From assembly GCA_020850785.1 (NCBI GenBank), contig JADZDZ010000097.1, positions 1-9,145 of the forward strand: 9,145 bases of DNA. The letters are read 5' to 3'. Shown here piece by piece: positions 5,838 through 9,145 of this stretch. The DNA is from Candidatus Sumerlaeota bacterium. GTDB taxonomy: Bacteria > Sumerlaeota > Sumerlaeia > SLMS01. The notes beneath the pieces are model-generated. The model had not been told where the DNA came from, searched no databases, and saw nothing but the letters and a program-made list of their open reading frames with translations. Positions within the stretch are counted from its first letter, which is position 1. Each line of letters starts with the position of its first letter. Both the position numbers and the translations under genes were made by a program.

Positions 5838-6482
5838 TCACTGCGCGAGCATCGTCCTTCCCGCGAAACCACTCACCTGCCCACCGGCGCGGTAAATGTT
5901 GCCAAGACTCACGGTTCCATTCGTCGGATCATAGACCACGGTCAACCAGCCTGCGTTGTCCGTGTCGCTGTTCGCAAACTTCAGGCGCAGGGATGTTTCG
6001 GGATCAATTGCGGGATTGTTCTGGAAGCCGTAACGCTTGTCCGGCCCCCGGCTTGCAATCCACCACCACACCGTCGTTTGGCCCGCCGGTGAAATGCTGG
6101 GCGCCGTCGCGGGAATTTCCAGCATCTGATTCTGGCTGTTGCACGCCTCGTAAGTCAGCGTCACCTGCCCAACGCTTCCGCTGGGACGCGTGAACGGGTC
6201 CTGCATCCGCGCCACGGTAAGGTAGGCGATCGGCGTGCTGAGCACCGCCCATGAATCGCGAACCCCCTCCACCTTCACGCCATAGGGTGGCGGATAGTGG
6301 TTCGTGTCCACGCGATAGCTTTCCATCGCCGTTGCAACGCTTCGCATGTCCGCCTTCGTGCGGGACACTTTCGCGCGCGTTTGTGCCTCCAGAAAATTCG
6401 GAACCGCAATCGCCGCAAGGATCGCGATGATCGCAACAACAATCAACAATTCAATCAACGTAAACCCCGACTGCTTCTTCAT
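5838..6482 (-). CDS. Prepilin-type pseudopilin (GspG/PilA-like)
   Basis: This is a 214-residue protein with a textbook type IV prepilin/type II pseudopilin N-terminus. It has a short basic leader MKKQSG, a cleavage site before F7, the invariant E11 (Glu+5 of FTLIE), and the hydrophobic helix LLIVVAIIAILAAIAVPNF, followed by an amphipathic helix (EAQTRAKVSRTKADMRSVATAMESYRVDTNHYPPP). It would be processed and N-methylated by a prepilin peptidase and assembled in the inner membrane or envelope. The C-terminal globular part has one cysteine (in EACNSQNQ), so no disulfide loop, and includes WWWIASRGPDKRYGF, which resembles the 'SxGPDxxxGT' calcium-site region of GspG-like pseudopilins. Its ATG overlaps the stop of the upstream sulfite-oxidase-fold gene (ATGA), which is an unusual partner. 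No other secretion or pilus gene is in the window. Confidence 0.9.
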   Translation of the reverse strand: MKKQSGFTLIELLIVVAIIAILAAIAVPNFLEAQTRAKVSRTKADMRSVATAMESYRVDTNHYPPPYGVKVEGVRDSWAVLSTPIAYLTVARMQDPFTRPSGSVGQVTLTYEACNSQNQMLEIPATAPSISPAGQTTVWWWIASRGPDKRYGFQNNPAIDPETSLRLKFANSDTDNAGWLTVVYDPTNGTVSLGNIYRAGGQVSGFAGRTMLAQ

Positions 6483-7054
6483 TTCACCGGCTCCATCGGC
6501 TTCACGACTTGCCGCATGTCAACAACCTGAAGCGCCGCCAGGTGATACATCGAACGCGCACCTTCCTTGTCCGTTGGCACCACAAGGCGGAACGGCCCCA
6601 TCTCCTCCGGCAGAGGCTTTCCATCCAGCTTCCACACCACGAAAGCCTTCGTGGGCTGCCCCTGAAATGTGGAAAGTTCAGAGAATGAGAAGACCGCCTG
6701 GTAGCCATCCGGCGACGAACCAACGATCACGTACTTCAGCCCCGCCAGCTTCTCCGGCTTCGGAATCTCGTTGCTCATCACGCCAGCCTTCACGCCGTGC
6801 TCTGCCAGCACCTTCTCCAGCGGCACGCCCGTGAACCGGTAAGTCTTGTCCTTGTGCTTCCATTCGACTTCCTCGCCGCCCAACTTCTCCAGCGACGCAA
6901 CGTCGATGGACGCTTCCTTGGAAACCGCACCCGAAATGGTGAGCGCCTCCGCCTTCTTTTCCGTCTTCTCCTCCGCCTGCGACGGCGGCGCCGTGAACAC
7001 CAGCGCACCAATCATCACCGCAGACATCAGTCCCATCAACAACCGCTTCTTCAT
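6479..7054 (-). CDS. Exported sulfite-oxidase-fold (molybdopterin-binding-domain) protein, cysteine-free
   Basis: This is a 191-residue protein. A signal peptide (MKKRLLMGLMSAVMIGALVFTAPPSQA) with a likely cut after A27 is followed by a Lys/Glu-rich linker and then a domain of about 150 residues. Its pattern is that of small oxidoreductase molybdopterin-binding (PF00174, SUOX/YedY-fold) proteins: LTISGAVSKEASIDVASLEKL, YRFTGVPLEKVLAEHGV (72-88), YVIVGSSPDGYQAVFSFSEL (108-127), and the closing block GPFRLVVPTDKEGARSMYHLAALQVVDM (153-180). Catalytic members use a conserved Cys to bind Mo. This protein contains no Cys at all, so a normal Mo-cofactor active site is unlikely, and binding of a cofactor or ligand without catalysis is possible. 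ATG 7054 has AGGGA about five bases upstream. It starts 10 bases after the regulator gene ends and overlaps the pseudopilin gene. Confidence 0.82.
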   Translation of the reverse strand: MKKRLLMGLMSAVMIGALVFTAPPSQAEEKTEKKAEALTISGAVSKEASIDVASLEKLGGEEVEWKHKDKTYRFTGVPLEKVLAEHGVKAGVMSNEIPKPEKLAGLKYVIVGSSPDGYQAVFSFSELSTFQGQPTKAFVVWKLDGKPLPEEMGPFRLVVPTDKEGARSMYHLAALQVVDMRQVVKPMEPVK

Positions 7055-7064
7055 GACTTCCCTT

Positions 7065-8120
7065 TCATGATGTGGAAATAATTTCACCCGCACCGCGAAC
7101 GTCATAGCCCGGCAACGCCGCCAGCGAGCAGGCAAACCTTCTTGAGCGCAGCACCGCGAGAAGCGCCGCAAACCGTGGGTCGTTTTCAAACTCCACCGCG
7201 TAGCAAAGATCGTAGGCCTCGCGCTGCACCGTGAGGAACCGCAGCCCCGCAGATTCCGCCGCATAGCGCACGCAGACGCCCGCATCCGCCCATCCGCTGC
7301 GGATCATCTCCGCCACCGCATCGTGGTCGCGCGCCGCGCGATCGTAGCCTTCCGGCGTCGCGCGACGCCCCGCATCCGCCCGCAACTGATCGGAACACCT
7401 CCGCGCGCCCGAACCCTCCTCGCGTCCCGCCCAGCGAATCCGCGAGCGCACGATCGCATCGATGGTCCTCTCCGTCGCAGTAACTCGCGGCGCCACCGCG
7501 AGCCCTTCCTCCCAGCGCGCAATGTGCAGCAGCCCGTACCCCGCACCCAGCTTCCGCCGCACCGCAGCCGCATTGTCGCTGGAGTTTTTCCCCAGATGAA
7601 TCCCCGCCAGATGAACGCGCTTCTCCCGCAGCAACTCCAGCGCCGCGCTGCTTGAACGCGTGAACGGCAGCGTCCTGAAGCCGCGCCCCGAAAGCTCGCT
7701 CGTCAGCAATCCCACCGCAGGATCACAACCCGCCAGCACCAGCGTACGATGGGGATCGCCCGCCTCCCCACCCGCGTCATCAGTCACCTGCGCGCCCGTC
7801 GCCATCCGCTCCACGGGAAAGCGCATCATCCTCCCCGCGACGCTGGCCCGCCAAAAATGCCGCCGGCCCGCCGCATCCCACGACCACGCGGACTCCTCCG
7901 GCTCGCCCAGCGTGAACAACTGCTCCACCAAGACGCCCAACGCCCGCGCCAGCTTCATTGCCGCCGCCGTCGATGGCGTCACGCGCCCCGTTTCAATCGC
8001 GCTTACTTCGGACCGCGAGAGCTGCGCCCGTGTCGCCAGTTCATCCTGACTCCAGCCCCGCGCCTCGCGCTGCACCTTCAGGGAGTTGAAAATTGCCTCA
8101 GACATGATTGTATCAGCCAT
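7065..8120 (-). CDS. XRE-type HTH regulator fused to a periplasmic-binding-protein-like (PBP_like) sensor domain
   Basis: This is a 351-residue cytosolic transcription factor. Residues 13-70 form an XRE/Cro HTH (LKVQREARGWSQDELATRAQ, then LSRSEVSAIETGRVTPSTAAAMKLARALGV). A linker is followed by a domain from about 126 to 345 with the marks of the PF12727 PBP_like family, also found at the C-terminus of some MoeA proteins and in molybdate-linked regulators. These marks are RTLVLAGCDPAVGLL, VHLAGIHL (169-176), HIARWEEGLAVA (199-210), EEGSGAR (234-240, the counterpart of GSGTR), and HDAVAEMIRSGWADAGVCVRYAAESAGLRF (266-295). By family analogy it binds a small ligand, plausibly molybdate or tungstate or a Mo-cofactor species, and adjusts DNA binding. 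ATG 8120 is used; ATG 8105 is also possible. It lies 10 bases ahead of the sulfite-oxidase-fold gene, so it probably leads the operon. The ligand is inferred from context. Confidence 0.88.
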   Translation of the reverse strand: MADTIMSEAIFNSLKVQREARGWSQDELATRAQLSRSEVSAIETGRVTPSTAAAMKLARALGVLVEQLFTLGEPEESAWSWDAAGRRHFWRASVAGRMMRFPVERMATGAQVTDDAGGEAGDPHRTLVLAGCDPAVGLLTSELSGRGFRTLPFTRSSSAALELLREKRVHLAGIHLGKNSSDNAAAVRRKLGAGYGLLHIARWEEGLAVAPRVTATERTIDAIVRSRIRWAGREEGSGARRCSDQLRADAGRRATPEGYDRAARDHDAVAEMIRSGWADAGVCVRYAAESAGLRFLTVQREAYDLCYAVEFENDPRFAALLAVLRSRRFACSLAALPGYDVRGAGEIISTS

Positions 8121-8137
8121 GACATGGTCATATCGGT
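8101..8137. repeat. Imperfect 17-base direct repeat at a 20-base period, possible operator
   Basis: GACATGATTGTATCAGC (8101-8117) and GACATGGTCATATCGGT (8121-8137) match at 12 of 17 positions, in the pattern GACATG-T--TATC-G. The 20-base period equals about two helical turns. The pair covers the start codon of the HTH regulator, where an autoregulatory operator could sit. It is not a perfect palindrome. Confidence 0.35.
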
Positions 8138-8156
8138 CAAGGGCGAAACGCTTTTC

Positions 8157-8179
8157 CGTGGCATTGGCGTCTCGCCACG
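8157..8179 (-). promoter_or_regulatory. Short hairpin between the pullulanase gene and the regulator gene
   Basis: CGTGGC (8157-8162) can pair with GCCACG (8174-8179) around 11 bases. Alternatively TGGCG (8165-8169) pairs with CGCCA (8173-8177) around a 3-base loop. There is no T-tract after either on the minus strand, so it is at most a weak terminator of the pullulanase gene. The 95-base gap holds no recognisable gene and no clear -35/-10 pair. Confidence 0.25.
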
Positions 8180-8215
8180 CAATCTCTGGATGGCTACGAA
8201 ATTTCGGAAAGTGCC

Positions 8216-9145
8216 CTAAACAGCCAGCACCACCAGGCTTCTTTCAGGCACGAAGATCGTCCCGCTTGCCTTGAACAGCGCACTGGTGCCCGCCAGTTGC
8301 CCCTGCGCGTAAACCTGCCAATCGCCCGCAGGAAGATTGAACTGCACATCGCGTCCATCGGGATTGATCACGACCAGCGCCTGCTTCCAGGTCTCCCCCG
8401 CAAGGCCCTCGCCATTGATTTCAAATACCAGGGAATGCGGCGATGCGCAAAGGTCGTCGCGCCAACGCAGCCGTGATTCAACCTCGCCGCGCGTTGCCAG
8501 CCGGAACAGCGGATGCGCACGGCGCAGCGCGATCATGCCGCGTATATACAGGAACAAACCCTCGAATCTCTGCTTCCGTTCCCACTCGATGCGATTGATT
8601 TCATCCGGCAGGTTGTAGCTGTTGTGGTGCCCGCCCTTCGTGCGCGCCAACTCATGGCCGCCATGCAGGAACATCACCCCCTGACTGACGGCAAGGATGC
8701 CCGCCGTCAGCATCTGCATTTTCACCCGCGCCTCTTCCGAAACGCTTTCCGTGGACGCGGCCAGCTTGTCCCACAGCGTCAGGTTGTCGTGACACGTCGC
8801 GTACTGGATCGCATCGGCGGGATGCTGCGCCCAATCGTGGATCGCCCCCTCGATTCCCTGCTTGATGCGGTCCCGCCCCTCGCCGCACTGCACGTAGCCC
8901 TGTTCGCCCCCTTCGGGCGAACCCTTCAACGCATTGCGGAAATTGTCGTTGAAGGAACCGATGTCCGTTCCATGCAGCACATGCTTCGTCGTCAGGGTCT
9001 GGACGCCGCACCCATCCGGCCCCTGCGCCGCCCAGGGCTCGCCATAGATCAGCAACGTCGGATCAATCTTCCGCAACGAATCGCGTATATACACCAGCGT
9101 TTCCAGGTCCACCAGCGCCATCAGGTCGAACCTAAAACCGTCCAC
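8216..9145 (-). CDS. pulA: Type I pullulanase / glycogen debranching enzyme, GH13 (partial, N-terminus off the right edge)
   Basis: The last 309 residues hold the C-terminal half of the GH13 catalytic barrel and the following beta-domain. GH13 region II begins at the edge (VDGFRFDLM, nucleophile D7 in this numbering). Region III is LLIYGEPW (acid/base E36), and region IV is ATCHDNLTLWDK with the transition-state stabilising H119-D120. The block YGEPW...CHDNLTLWDK, then GGHELARTKGGHHNSYNLPDEINRIEW, is specific for type I pullulanases, which cleave alpha-1,6 branch links in pullulan, starch or glycogen. The C-terminal tail (ALVVINPDGRDVQFNLPAGDWQVYAQG) is the usual antiparallel domain. Whole enzymes are roughly 600-850 residues, so more than half is outside the window and any carbohydrate-binding modules or signal peptide cannot be seen. 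It has no evident link to the molybdenum genes to its left. Confidence 0.93.
   Translation of the reverse strand: MDGFRFDLMALVDLETLVYIRDSLRKIDPTLLIYGEPWAAQGPDGCGVQTLTTKHVLHGTDIGSFNDNFRNALKGSPEGGEQGYVQCGEGRDRIKQGIEGAIHDWAQHPADAIQYATCHDNLTLWDKLAASTESVSEEARVKMQMLTAGILAVSQGVMFLHGGHELARTKGGHHNSYNLPDEINRIEWERKQRFEGLFLYIRGMIALRRAHPLFRLATRGEVESRLRWRDDLCASPHSLVFEINGEGLAGETWKQALVVINPDGRDVQFNLPAGDWQVYAQGQLAGTSALFKASGTIFVPERSLVVLAV

Noticed and set aside
8539..9093. Repeated 12-mer CGCGTATATACA at 8539-8550 and 9082-9093
   Set aside because: Both copies encode Tyr-Ile-Arg in the pullulanase frame at unrelated sites; no wider similarity surrounds them.

Overview
This looks like a bacterial chromosome fragment of moderately high GC, coding on almost every base. 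All but one of the genes lie on the minus strand. There are no RNA genes, IS elements, CRISPR arrays or phage genes that I can see. TTG appears to be used as a start for at least two genes. The pseudopilin has a form that I associate with poorly cultured, diderm-like phyla such as Sumerlaeota, Hydrogenedentota or Planctomycetota: a FTLIELLIVVAIIAILAAIAVPNFLEAQ-type N-terminus followed by 'TKADMRSVATAMESYRVDTNHYPP'. That placement is an inference from style and is weak. A lipoprotein and a periplasmic Mo-type protein suggest a diderm.

Region 1 (1-2467, minus strand) is a tightly packed probable operon. In transcription order it holds a short repetitive coiled-coil protein, a lipoprotein of unknown function, hypoxanthine phosphoribosyltransferase (hpt), a small uncharacterised protein, and the N-terminal part of an FAD-dependent oxidoreductase of the protoporphyrinogen-oxidase/amine-oxidase type that runs off the left edge. 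Neighbouring genes overlap or nearly touch. Region 2 (2468-3640) is a divergent intergenic stretch followed by the only plus-strand gene, a dTDP-4-dehydrorhamnose reductase (rfbD/rmlD) starting at TTG. It converges on region 3 with a 16-base gap.

Region 3 (3657-8120, minus strand) is the most interesting part and has a molybdenum theme. In transcription order it holds an XRE-type helix-turn-helix regulator fused to a periplasmic-binding-protein-like (PBP_like, MoeA/ModA-related) sensor domain; an exported sulfite-oxidase-fold (molybdopterin-binding-domain) protein without any cysteine; a type II/IV pseudopilin whose ATG overlaps the stop of that protein; a hairpin plus T-tract that looks like an intrinsic terminator or attenuator; and then modA, modB and modC, the molybdate ABC transporter, with overlapping ends and a ModC that lacks the usual C-terminal TOBE/Mop domain. 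A reasonable reading is that the regulator senses molybdate or a related oxyanion or cofactor and controls its own operon and perhaps the transporter. The pseudopilin and the cysteine-less fold are the unexplained pieces.

Region 4 (8216-9145, minus strand) is the C-terminal part of a type I pullulanase/glycogen debranching enzyme, cut by the right edge but with all three catalytic regions visible.
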